Made by a program: the position numbers and the translations under genes. Below are positions 1 to 6,132 of a stretch of DNA of 7,676 bases, in pieces. Positions within the stretch are counted from its first letter, which is position 1. The number at the start of each line of letters is the position of its first letter. The notes below the pieces were generated by a model. It was given only the letters and a program-made list of their open reading frames with translations. It ran no database searches and was not told the DNA's origin. Source of the DNA: CAZFDT01 sp964518335 (lineage in GTDB: Bacteria; Planctomycetota; Phycisphaerae; Phycisphaerales; Phycisphaeraceae); the NCBI GenBank assembly GCA_964518335.1, contig CAZFDT010000131.1:1-7676 (forward strand), written 5' to 3'.

Positions 1-578
1 CGGCGCGCTTTGCTGCGGCCAACAGCACGCCGGAGGTGGAATTCAAGCTCGCGGCGGGCAGTGCCGGCATCGAGGCGGCGACCAACATGGTCGTCAAGGA
101 AGCCAACCGGACGATGCTGCTCTACATCTATGCCGCCGTCTCCCTGCTCTGCTACGTCACCTTCCGGAGCTGGCGCGCGGTGGTGGTCGCCATCCTGCCG
201 CTGGTGCTGACCTCGATCCTGTGCGAAGCACTGATGGTCTGGTTGGGCATCGGCGTCAAGGTCGCCACGCTTCCGGTCATCGCGCTCGGGGTCGGCATCG
301 GCGTCGACTACGCGCTCTACCTGCTCTCGGTCCAGCTCGCGCATCAGCGCCTCGGCCTGCCGTTGTTCGAGGCCTACGCGCGAGCGGTCAAGCTGACCGG
401 CAAGATGGTCGGCCTCGTCGGTGTGACGCTGGCCGTCGGCGTGATCACCTGGGCGGCCTCGCCGATCAAGTTTCAGGCCGACATGGGCATCCTGCTTACC
501 TTCATGTTCATCTGGAACATGGTCGGCGCGCTGATCCTGATTCCCGCCCTGTCCCACTTCCTGCTCAGGAAGGCCTGA
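1..578 (+). CDS. RND/MMPL-family membrane transporter, C-terminal end (5' partial)
   Basis: The reading frame is open from base 3 to the TGA at 576-578, about 191 visible residues; the true start lies left of the window. After a short soluble stretch ending near base 110 there are five strongly hydrophobic segments, at roughly 111-165, 175-245, 265-325, 405-460 and 480-570. The third contains GVGIGVDYALYLL, the Asp/Tyr-bearing helix seen in the second half of RND-superfamily exporters of the MMPL/HAE3 type, which are usually about 750-1000 residues long. The visible part therefore corresponds to the last membrane domain. Family members move lipids, hydrophobic compounds or other amphiphiles across the inner membrane, driven by the proton gradient; the substrate cannot be read from this fragment. 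A cyclase-family hydrolase follows 50 nt downstream on the same strand, so the two are probably co-transcribed. The GTG at 36 is only an internal valine codon. Confidence 0.9.
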   Translation, partial: ARFAAANSTPEVEFKLAAGSAGIEAATNMVVKEANRTMLLYIYAAVSLLCYVTFRSWRAVVVAILPLVLTSILCEALMVWLGIGVKVATLPVIALGVGIGVDYALYLLSVQLAHQRLGLPLFEAYARAVKLTGKMVGLVGVTLAVGVITWAASPIKFQADMGILLTFMFIWNMVGALILIPALSHFLLRKA

Positions 579-628
579 GCCGCAGCCCGACCCACGACGC
601 CATCCGTCGCATTCTGGAGAGAACAATC

Positions 629-1426
629 ATGCCCCGCCTCATCGACCTCACCGTCACGCTGGACCCGGACAACCGCGCCAAACTCCCGCCGCAACTCGCC
701 AGCGCAGCAGGCGTCATCGCACCGGCCATCGACTATCTCCACCCCGCCGCGAAGGGGGCCGACGAGTTCTGCCGCTACCTCGCCTGCCACCACGACGACC
801 TGCCCGACGGCGAAGGCTGGGGCGCCGAGATCCTCACCGACATGTCGTCGCACTGCGGCACCCACGTCGATGCGCCGCTGCACAGCGGCTCCAGAATCGC
901 CGGCGAGCAGGCGCGCACGATCACCGATATCGAACTCGACGAGCTCTACCGCCCCGGCCTGGTCCTGGATGTGCGCCCATGGGCGAAACTGGGTGAGGAA
1001 ATCACCGTCGAGATGCTCGATGCCGCGCTGGCCGCCACCGGCAGAACAATCAATCCCGGCGACGCCGTGCTCATCCGCAGCGGCCAGGAGCGCTACACAC
1101 TGACCGATCCGCAGTTCTTCCAGCAGCCGGGCATGAGCCGCGCCGGCACCCTCCACCTGATCGAACAGGGGGCGACCATCCTCGGCACCGACGCCGTCGG
1201 CTGGGATCTGCCTTTCGGCATCATGACCCGCAAGTTCAAGGAGACGCGCGACCCGGCGCTGCTGTGGGATGGCCACAAGGCCATCGTCGAGCGCGAGGCC
1301 CTGATCGTGCAGCAACTGACCAACCTGGGCGCCCTCCCCTTGAGCGGCTTCATGGTCGGCTTTTTCCCAATCAAGCTCGCACGCTGCAGCGCAGCCCCCG
1401 CACGCGTGGTCGCCTTCCTCGATTGA
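629..1426 (+). CDS. Cyclase-family metal-dependent hydrolase (kynurenine formamidase/isatin hydrolase-like)
   Basis: This is a 265-residue protein. The ATG at 629 is chosen because GGAGAG lies at a good distance upstream (616-621) and homology-like sequence (PRLIDLTVTL) begins at once; the frame is open further upstream but there overlaps the transporter gene. The family signature HCGTHVDAPLH spans residues 75-85 and supplies the metal ligands His75, His79 and Asp81, plus His85. Gly-Asp-Ala-Val-Leu-Ile-Arg (144-150) and GTDAVGWDLP (186-195) are further typical blocks. Near the C-terminus His216 is present, but the position 12 residues later, usually Glu in kynurenine formamidases, is Gln228. 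Members hydrolyse cyclic amides, lactams or formamides (N-formylkynurenine, isatin) or are linked to polyketide cyclisation. No signal peptide is seen, so it should be cytosolic. The exact substrate is unknown. It probably shares an operon with the upstream transporter; it ends 10 nt from a convergent gene remnant. Confidence 0.92.
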   Translation: MPRLIDLTVTLDPDNRAKLPPQLASAAGVIAPAIDYLHPAAKGADEFCRYLACHHDDLPDGEGWGAEILTDMSSHCGTHVDAPLHSGSRIAGEQARTITDIELDELYRPGLVLDVRPWAKLGEEITVEMLDAALAATGRTINPGDAVLIRSGQERYTLTDPQFFQQPGMSRAGTLHLIEQGATILGTDAVGWDLPFGIMTRKFKETRDPALLWDGHKAIVEREALIVQQLTNLGALPLSGFMVGFFPIKLARCSAAPARVVAFLD

Positions 1427-1436
1427 AGCGCCAGGG

Positions 1437-2012
1437 TCAGCGACTCGGCATTCTCCGCATGCGTTGATCGGGAGCGAAAGCCTTGCCCTTCTCGATGCCG
1501 ATCGACGCGAAGAAGCCCAAGATCACAGGGTCGCAAGACTCGACGGGCTCGTTCTGGACGACATGATTCAGCGGTTCCCGGAACCGATGATCCGCCGGCA
1601 CCACGGTGCGAAAATCCCGCCCGGACGCATTCACGAAGGAGGTGGCCACGGGATAGGCGGCCTGCGCCAAGGGATGAATGCGCGTGCTCCTGTGCACACT
1701 CTCGACGGCGGGCTCGATGTCCCCTTTCACCAGCGTGTTCCGCCAGACGAGGATGGACTCGAAGGTCGGGACTTGCACGACCAGGTATCCGTGCGGCACA
1801 TCGCCCTGATGCCCGGGCGGCAGCAGCAGGTACGTGCCGCCCTTGCCTCGGCCCGGGCCTGTGATGCCGATGTCGGTCACATGCTTGAACCAGAAATCGT
1901 CGATCATCCCCCGCGTCATGGGCGGCGCTTCGACCACCAGCGGGCCACCATGCAGATCGATAGTGGTTGCCTGATGCGCCGCGCCGCTGTCATCGAGTGG
2001 CGCCGTCATCAC
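1437..2012 (-). pseudogene. DUF1254/DUF1214-family protein remnant, truncated at both ends
   Basis: This frame encodes about 191 residues from a GTG at 2012 to a TGA at 1437. It carries the hallmark block of DUF1254 proteins: IDLHGGPLVVEAPP, then MIDDFWFKHVTDIGITGP, then GGTYLLLPPG, and near the end DPVILGFFASIGIEKGKAFAPD. Full-length relatives are secreted or periplasmic proteins of about 450-500 residues with an N-terminal DUF1254 and a C-terminal DUF1214 domain. Here roughly the first hundred residues before the IDLHGGP block are missing, and translation stops just where the DUF1214 part should begin, against the end of the convergent cyclase gene. The open frame continues a little upstream of the GTG as LWLASGVAVMTAPL, which resembles a signal-peptide core; an internal deletion joining a leader to the middle of the domain is possible. 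No good ribosome binding site was found. Function is not established for the family. I infer a decaying fragment; a short expressed protein cannot be excluded. Confidence 0.72.
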
Positions 2013-2041
2013 GGCAACGCCACTCGCCAGCCATAAAGCCC

Positions 2042-4411
2042 TTACTGGCGGGCCATCGCCATGCGGATGACGTCCGCCGGATCGAGCAGGTGATCCAGGT
2101 CTTCCGCGGCCTCGTCGATCGCGAGCTGCACGCCCTTCACCTTGCCGTTGAAGGAATTGTTGCCAGGCTTGTAGTCCGGCGATACCGCCGAGCCGCCGTC
2201 CTTGCCGACATCCAGACCGTCGTCGGCCGAGAAGATCATCGCCAGCGTTGCGCCGACTTCACCTTCGCCGTCCTTCTGGCCATCGACGTACAGCGTCACC
2301 TTGCCGCCCTTGCCGAGGCCGCCACCGGCGTAGGCGAACTCCATGCGCACCTGATGCTCGCCCGGAGCCATGACCGAAGCGCCTTCGATCATGAAGTGCT
2401 TGAAGCCGCCCCAGTTGTAGCAGTACTTGAGCTTGCCGCCCTTGGCATACAGGCTCCAGCCGCCGATATCGGCGCCCTGCGCGATGATGACGCCCTCTGC
2501 CCCGCCTTGCGGGACCACGATCGCTGCGGTGACGGAGTGCGACTTGTTCTTGATGTTGAGGACACAGTTCTCACCCAGGTGGCTCATGCCACCGGCCAGG
2601 AGCTGGGTCTTGCCCTTCACCAGCGTCGGCCGGCCGGCGGTGTCCGGATTGATCTTCTCGAACATCCGGTCATCGATCGGCAGCACCTTGTTGCGCGTCG
2701 CCTCGATGATCCACAGGCGCTGCAGTTCGCGCAGCTTGTCCGGCATCTCCTTCGACAGATCCTTGGCCTGTGCCCAGTCCGTGGTGGTGTCGTAGAGCTC
2801 CCAGACGTCGTCGTCGAGCGCGGGCTTCACGTTCGGAATCCACGGCGTGTAGTGCTTGGTCACCGCGGTCCAGCCCTTGTGATAGATGGCCCGGTTGCCC
2901 ATGACCTCGAAGTACTGCGTCTCGTGGAACTCCGATGCCTTGGCGTCGTTGAACGTCTTCAGCATGCTGACCCCGTCGATCGGGTCCTGCTGGATGCCAT
3001 CGACCGAGACCGGCTCGGGAATGCCCGCCGCCTCGAGGATGGTCGGCGCCACGTCGATCACGTGGGCAAAATGCGTGCGCAGCTCGCCCTTGGCCTGGAT
3101 GCCCTTCGGCCAGTGCACGATGGTGCCGTTGCGCGTCCCGCCGAAGTGCGAGGCGACCTGCTTGGTCCACTGGTAGGGCGTGTTCAGCGCATGCGCCCAG
3201 CCCACCGCGAAGTGGTTGTACGACTCCGGCCCGCCGAGCTTGTCGATGCGCTCCGTCAGGTACTCGGCGGTCTCGAGGGACTGCAGGCCGTTGAAGTAGC
3301 TCATCTCGTTGAAGCAGCCGTTGAACGAGCCCTCGGCCGAGGCGCCGTTGTCGCCGATGATGTAATAGACCAGCGTGTCGTCGGCGATGCCGAGGTTCTC
3401 GATCGCCTCGAACAGGCGGCCCACGTGATGGTCGGTGAACTCGAGGAAGCCCGCATAGACCTCCATCTGCCGGCGCAGCACCGGCTTGAACGCCTCCGGC
3501 ATGTCGTCCCAGCCGGGGACGTCCTTGGGCCGGGCAGTGAGTTCGCAGTCGGCCGGAATGACGCCGAGCTTCTTCTGGCGGGCGAAGGTCTCCTCGCGCA
3601 GCACATCCCAGCCGGCGTCGAACTTGCCCTTGTACTTGTCGGCCCATTCCTTGGGCACGTGGTGCGGCGCGTGGGTCGCGCCGGGGGCGAAATAGGCGAA
3701 GAAGGGCTTGTCCGGCGACAGGGCCTTCTGCTGCTGGATCCAGCCGATGGCCTTGTCGGTCATGTCCTCCATCAGGTGGTAACCCTCCTCGGGCGTCTTC
3801 GGCGGCGCGACCGGGGTGGTGCCCTCGACGAGCGCGGGATACCACTGGTGCGCCTCGCCACCGATGAAGCCGTAGAAGTACTCGAAGCCGCCCCCGCCCG
3901 TGGGCCACTGGTCGAAGGGGCCGACCGGGCTCGACTGCCACACCGGCACCTCGTGGCATTTGCCGAACTGTGCGGTGTTGTAGCCGTTGAGCTTGAGCGT
4001 CTTGGCCAGGGGCGTCATGGAGTTGGGCAGCACCGAGGAGTAGCCCGGCTGGCCGGTGGCGATCTCGGTGATGCCGGCCATGCCGGCGTTGTGGTGGTTG
4101 CGGCCGGTGAGCAGGGACTGGCGCGTGGCCGAGCAGATCGCGGTGGTGTGGAAGCGGTTGTAGCGGAGGCCGCCCGCGGCCAGCTTGTCGGCAAAGGGCG
4201 TGGCGCAGGGGCCGCCGAAGGTGCTGGGCGCGCCGAAGCCGCAGTCGTCGATGAGCACGATCAGCACGTTCGGCGCGCCCTCGGGCGGACGCAACTGCTC
4301 GATCGGGGTCGTGACCGTGTCCGGATCCTTGGCATCGTAGTTAACGAAGCGCGCCGGCGCGGTATTGCGCATCGGCAGGTGGGTACGGGGTTTATTGTCC
4401 TGCTTGCTCAT
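2042..4411 (-). CDS. Arylsulfatase, Cys-type, with variant C-S-A-T-R motif; cytoplasmic
   Basis: This 789-residue protein hydrolyses sulfate esters through an active-site formylglycine made from cysteine. Numbering from the chosen start: Asp55-Asp56 (metal), Cys93 in CSATRQSLLTGR with Arg97, Lys151 and His153 in FGKCHE, His247 in ATHAPH, Asp354-Asn355 in IGDNGAS, and probably Lys417 before ASHFGGTRNG. These match the active-site set of Pseudomonas AtsA by motif. Most relatives have C-x-P-x-R; here Pro is replaced by Ala (codon GCC, 4129-4127), a variant still inside the C-x-(P/A)-x-R consensus for maturation. Residues 600-789 form a second, beta-rich jelly-roll-like domain rich in Gly, seen in long bacterial arylsulfatases. 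There is no signal peptide. The second of two tandem ATGs (4411) is chosen: AAGGAG lies 7 nt upstream; the first (4414) would give one more residue. The maturase gene lies 144 nt upstream on the same strand. The substrate is unknown. Confidence 0.96.
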   Translation of the reverse strand: MSKQDNKPRTHLPMRNTAPARFVNYDAKDPDTVTTPIEQLRPPEGAPNVLIVLIDDCGFGAPSTFGGPCATPFADKLAAGGLRYNRFHTTAICSATRQSLLTGRNHHNAGMAGITEIATGQPGYSSVLPNSMTPLAKTLKLNGYNTAQFGKCHEVPVWQSSPVGPFDQWPTGGGGFEYFYGFIGGEAHQWYPALVEGTTPVAPPKTPEEGYHLMEDMTDKAIGWIQQQKALSPDKPFFAYFAPGATHAPHHVPKEWADKYKGKFDAGWDVLREETFARQKKLGVIPADCELTARPKDVPGWDDMPEAFKPVLRRQMEVYAGFLEFTDHHVGRLFEAIENLGIADDTLVYYIIGDNGASAEGSFNGCFNEMSYFNGLQSLETAEYLTERIDKLGGPESYNHFAVGWAHALNTPYQWTKQVASHFGGTRNGTIVHWPKGIQAKGELRTHFAHVIDVAPTILEAAGIPEPVSVDGIQQDPIDGVSMLKTFNDAKASEFHETQYFEVMGNRAIYHKGWTAVTKHYTPWIPNVKPALDDDVWELYDTTTDWAQAKDLSKEMPDKLRELQRLWIIEATRNKVLPIDDRMFEKINPDTAGRPTLVKGKTQLLAGGMSHLGENCVLNIKNKSHSVTAAIVVPQGGAEGVIIAQGADIGGWSLYAKGGKLKYCYNWGGFKHFMIEGASVMAPGEHQVRMEFAYAGGGLGKGGKVTLYVDGQKDGEGEVGATLAMIFSADDGLDVGKDGGSAVSPDYKPGNNSFNGKVKGVQLAIDEAAEDLDHLLDPADVIRMAMARQ

Positions 4412-4418
4412 CATCGAA

Positions 4419-4424
4419 CTCCTT
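4419..4424 (-). promoter_or_regulatory. Ribosome binding site of the sulfatase gene
   Basis: AAGGAG reads on the minus strand 4 nt before the ATG at 4414 and 7 nt before the ATG at 4411. The 7-nt gap favours the second ATG. It also rules out the longer frame beginning at 4459, which would place this site inside the coding region and add 16 residues without homology-like character. Confidence 0.8.
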
Positions 4425-4482
4425 GCATGAACGTAAGGTGGCGCCGCCTTGTTGCCCAACAGTGAAGGCGTTGTGCTCAGGC

Positions 4483-4488
4483 AGTGTA
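4483..4488 (-). promoter_or_regulatory. Candidate -10 box for a separate sulfatase promoter
   Basis: TACACT on the minus strand matches TATAAT at four of six positions. No recognisable -35 hexamer lies 16-18 nt upstream (ATGGCG, TGGCGG or AATGGC). The palindrome at 4510-4526 is centred about 33 nt upstream of this box, so about 42 nt upstream of the expected transcription start near 4476. That is a classical activator position. The assignment is an inference from spacing only. Confidence 0.3.
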
Positions 4489-4509
4489 GGCGCCGGCCAT
4501 GCAGCCGCC

Positions 4510-4526
4510 ATTGGACCTTGGTCCCA
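4510..4526. promoter_or_regulatory. Palindromic operator-like site 1 (maturase-sulfatase gap)
   Basis: The plus strand reads ATTGGACCTTGGTCCCA. Its core GGACC-TT-GGTCC is a perfect 5-bp inverted repeat with a 2-nt centre, and outer T/A at 4511/4526 also pairs. The reverse complement of the site at 6008-6024 matches it except at the two centre bases. It lies in the 144-nt gap between the maturase stop and the sulfatase start, so it would control the sulfatase. The spacing and symmetry suit a dimeric transcription factor. The protein family that binds it is unknown. Confidence 0.6.
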
Positions 4527-4555
4527 GTCGGGCCGGCCGTCGCTGGGCGAGGGTC

Positions 4556-5800
4556 TCAGGGCGTGGCGCCCGCAAGGTCCATGATCTCGTCGGCGTAGCG
4601 CCCCTGCCTGAGCAGGCTCGCCATGGTCTTCATCGCCGGGTCGATGTGGGTGAAGAAGCCCTTGTAGCCCGCGCACAGGTAGTTCAGCCCCTGCTCGCCG
4701 TCGGGCGTCCTGATGAAGCGGTTGCGCGGGCATTCGCCGTAGCAGGCGAACAGCACCGGGCATTCCCGGCAGTACCTGGGCAGGGTGTCGTACTTGGCCT
4801 GGCCGAAGCGGCGCTGCTTCTCCGACCGGACCAGCCCGCCCAGCGGCGTGTCCTTGAGGTTGCCGAGCAGGTGATCGGGCTCGACGAAGTGGTCGCAGGA
4901 ATAGACGTCGCCGTTGTGCTCCAGCGCCAGCGCTTCGCCGCAGGTGGGCGAGACGATGCAGGCGTTGTGGTGCCCGAGCCAGCTGCCGAGGGCGATGTCG
5001 AAGGTCGTCACATAGACCTTGCCGACATCGCGCTTGACCCATTCGTCGAAGATGCCGTTGAGGAACTGGCCGAACTTCTCCGCATTCACGGTGCGCTCGG
5101 TGACCAGGCTGCCTTCCTGCTTGTAGAGCGGACGATCCGTGCCCTTGAGCCCGCCCCAGCCCTGGTTGGCGACAGCGAGGGTGTCGGGTGTCGCGCGCTC
5201 GACGATGGGAATGAGCTGGATGTACTCCGCCTGCAGCTCGTCACGGAAGAAGCGGTAGACCTCGAGCGGATGATCCTGGTTGGCCGCATGGACGGTGCAC
5301 AGGATGTTCACATCCACCCCATGCTTGCGCAGCAGATTCCAGCCGCGAATCACCTCGTCGAAGCTGCCGTCGCCCTTCTTGGTGACACGATAGGCGTCGT
5401 GCATGGCGCGCGGCCCGTCGATGCTGATTCCGACCAGATAGTTGTGCCGCTTGAAGAAGCGCGCCCACTCGTCGTCGATCAGTGTGCCGTTGGTCTGGAT
5501 GGTGTGGAGGATCTGCTGATGAGGCTTCCGGTAACGCGCGGCAAGCTCCACCGAGCGCTTGTAGAAATCCAGCCCGCGCAGCATCGGCTCACCGCCCTGC
5601 CACGCGACATCGACCTGCGGCCCGAGCGAGGACTCCATCAACTGCCGGATATAGCTGTCGAGCGTGGCCTCGTCCATGAGGTGACTATCACCGTGGTACA
5701 GGTTTTCCTTCGACAGGAAAAAGCAGTACTGGCACCCCAGGTTGCACGCGGCGCCCGCGGGCTTGGCCAGCAGGTGATACTGGGACAGGTTCGATTGCAT
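4556..5800 (-). CDS. Anaerobic sulfatase-maturating enzyme (radical SAM, SPASM)
   Basis: This 414-residue cytoplasmic enzyme installs the formylglycine of sulfatases without oxygen, oxidising the active-site Cys (or Ser) by radical chemistry. The radical SAM triad C19-x3-C23-x2-C26 lies in AACNLGCQYCFF; GGEP (69-72) is the SAM-binding loop. The C-terminal SPASM region has Cys281, 287, 302, 344, 347, 353, 357 and 376. Their spacing (6, 15, 42, 3, 6, 4, 19) nearly equals that of the Clostridium perfringens enzyme, so both auxiliary [4Fe-4S] clusters should form. Asp303 directly follows Cys302, where that enzyme has its catalytic Asp. NGTLIDDEW and GISIDGP are further family blocks. The ATG at 5800 is preceded by GAAGGAA 8 nt upstream. 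The sulfatase 144 nt downstream on the same strand has a Cys-type motif and is the obvious client. Related peptide-modifying SPASM enzymes are less likely given this neighbour. Confidence 0.96.
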   Translation of the reverse strand: MQSNLSQYHLLAKPAGAACNLGCQYCFFLSKENLYHGDSHLMDEATLDSYIRQLMESSLGPQVDVAWQGGEPMLRGLDFYKRSVELAARYRKPHQQILHTIQTNGTLIDDEWARFFKRHNYLVGISIDGPRAMHDAYRVTKKGDGSFDEVIRGWNLLRKHGVDVNILCTVHAANQDHPLEVYRFFRDELQAEYIQLIPIVERATPDTLAVANQGWGGLKGTDRPLYKQEGSLVTERTVNAEKFGQFLNGIFDEWVKRDVGKVYVTTFDIALGSWLGHHNACIVSPTCGEALALEHNGDVYSCDHFVEPDHLLGNLKDTPLGGLVRSEKQRRFGQAKYDTLPRYCRECPVLFACYGECPRNRFIRTPDGEQGLNYLCAGYKGFFTHIDPAMKTMASLLRQGRYADEIMDLAGATP

Positions 5801-5854
5801 GTAAGCGTTCCTTCGCCTGGCGGGCGATCATCATCTTCAAGCGGCGCACATGAC

Positions 5855-5874
5855 GGGTTCCCTGACGGGAACCC
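5855..5874. promoter_or_regulatory. Perfect 8-bp inverted repeat in the maturase leader
   Basis: GGGTTCCC (5855-5862) and GGGAACCC (5867-5874) are exact reverse complements separated by TGAC. The element lies 54 nt upstream of the maturase ATG. In a transcript it would form a stable 8-bp stem with a tetraloop; as DNA it could be an operator half-site pair. No run of T follows on either strand, so it is not a clear intrinsic terminator. Confidence 0.5.
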
Positions 5875-5923
5875 CCGGCGATGTTCACGACGCCAACCCT
5901 ACCCTGCCCTCCCGCAAGAGCGT

Positions 5924-5940
5924 ATTGGACTTTGGCCTTA
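5924..5940. promoter_or_regulatory. Degenerate copy of the operator-like site (site 2)
   Basis: ATTGGACTTTGGCCTTA on the plus strand matches site 1 at 13 of 17 positions and keeps the ATTGGAC half and the central TTGG. Its centre is about 83 bp from that of site 3, close to eight helical turns, which would place both on one face of the DNA. It lies about 125 nt upstream of the maturase start. The call rests only on similarity to the two better copies. Confidence 0.35.
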
Positions 5941-6007
5941 GTTTCTGGGGCGCCCGGATGGATTCCCCCTGAAGTGCGCGGATACCGCGGGCAGCACCGA
6001 ACCATGA

Positions 6008-6024
6008 TGGGACCTTGGTCCAAT
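6008..6024. promoter_or_regulatory. Palindromic operator-like site 3 (divergent region)
   Basis: The plus strand reads TGGGACCTTGGTCCAAT. Its reverse complement, ATTGGACCAAGGTCCCA, equals site 1 except for the two central bases. The core GGACC-TT-GGTCC (6010-6021) is a perfect inverted repeat. It lies between the divergent maturase and channel genes, about 210 nt upstream of the maturase start. It directly abuts a candidate -35 box for the channel gene, so it could affect both directions. Confidence 0.6.
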
Positions 6025-6052
6025 TGCCGGTCGGTCTGATGAACCCAAGAAT
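6024..6052 (+). promoter_or_regulatory. Candidate sigma70 promoter for the mechanosensitive channel gene
   Basis: TTGCCG (6024-6029, four of six bases of TTGACA) is separated by exactly 17 nt from AAGAAT (6047-6052, four of six of TATAAT). The expected transcription start near 6059 would leave a leader of about 75 nt before the TTG start. Operator-like site 3 touches the -35 box. No experimental support can be seen in the sequence. Confidence 0.4.
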
Positions 6053-6119
6053 ATTCGGGCAAATTCACAGCACACTGCGCCCTGTCCCACTTTGCAGAAC
6101 GCGAGCGCCACATCCTTTT

Positions 6120-6126
6120 GAGGGAG
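6120..6126 (+). promoter_or_regulatory. Ribosome binding site that fixes a TTG start
   Basis: GAGGGAG lies 6 nt before the TTG at 6133. No ATG or GTG in the same frame lies at a comparable distance from a purine-rich site, and the first in-frame ATG (6251) comes after the signal peptide. This supports TTG as the start codon of the channel gene. Confidence 0.65.
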
Positions 6127-6132
6127 AGCGAG

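Larger units (their letters stand above)
5801..6132. other. Divergent intergenic region between maturase and channel genes
   Basis: This 332-nt stretch separates two genes transcribed away from each other. It holds the leader inverted repeat, operator-like sites 2 and 3 and the candidate channel promoter, listed separately. I see no convincing -35/-10 pair for the maturase: TAGGGT (minus, 5901-5896) and TATCCG (minus, 5984-5979) lie about 34 nt downstream of sites 2 and 3, mirroring the TACACT arrangement at the sulfatase, but both are weak. No tRNA, small coding gene or FNR-type box was found. A frame that runs across it on the minus strand is only an overlap with the maturase. Confidence 0.6.

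Noticed and set aside
221..628. Upstream extension of the cyclase frame
   Set aside because: It overlaps the transporter in another frame and yields Arg/His-rich sequence with no homology-like character; the ATG at 629 has a proper ribosome binding site.
473..1315. 280-codon open frame on the minus strand
   Set aside because: It is antisense to the cyclase and the end of the transporter, both of which show clear family motifs.
1967..4465. 832-codon open frame on the plus strand
   Set aside because: It is exactly antisense to the sulfatase. The sulfatase has all catalytic motifs, while the opposite frame is rich in Arg, Val, Leu and Ala without recognisable motifs, a usual artefact in GC-rich DNA.
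4523..4547. GC-rich imperfect hairpin after the maturase stop (CCCAG...CTGGG)
   Set aside because: The stem is interrupted and no T-run follows on the minus strand, so I could not support a terminator between maturase and sulfatase.
5733..5748. Sigma54-like TGGCAC...TTGCA sequence
   Set aside because: The GG-to-GC spacing is 13 rather than 12, it points away from the maturase, and the bases encode the radical SAM cysteine motif.
4499..5941. 480-codon open frame on the plus strand
   Set aside because: It lies antisense to the maturase, whose cluster cysteines and SAM motif prove the minus-strand frame.
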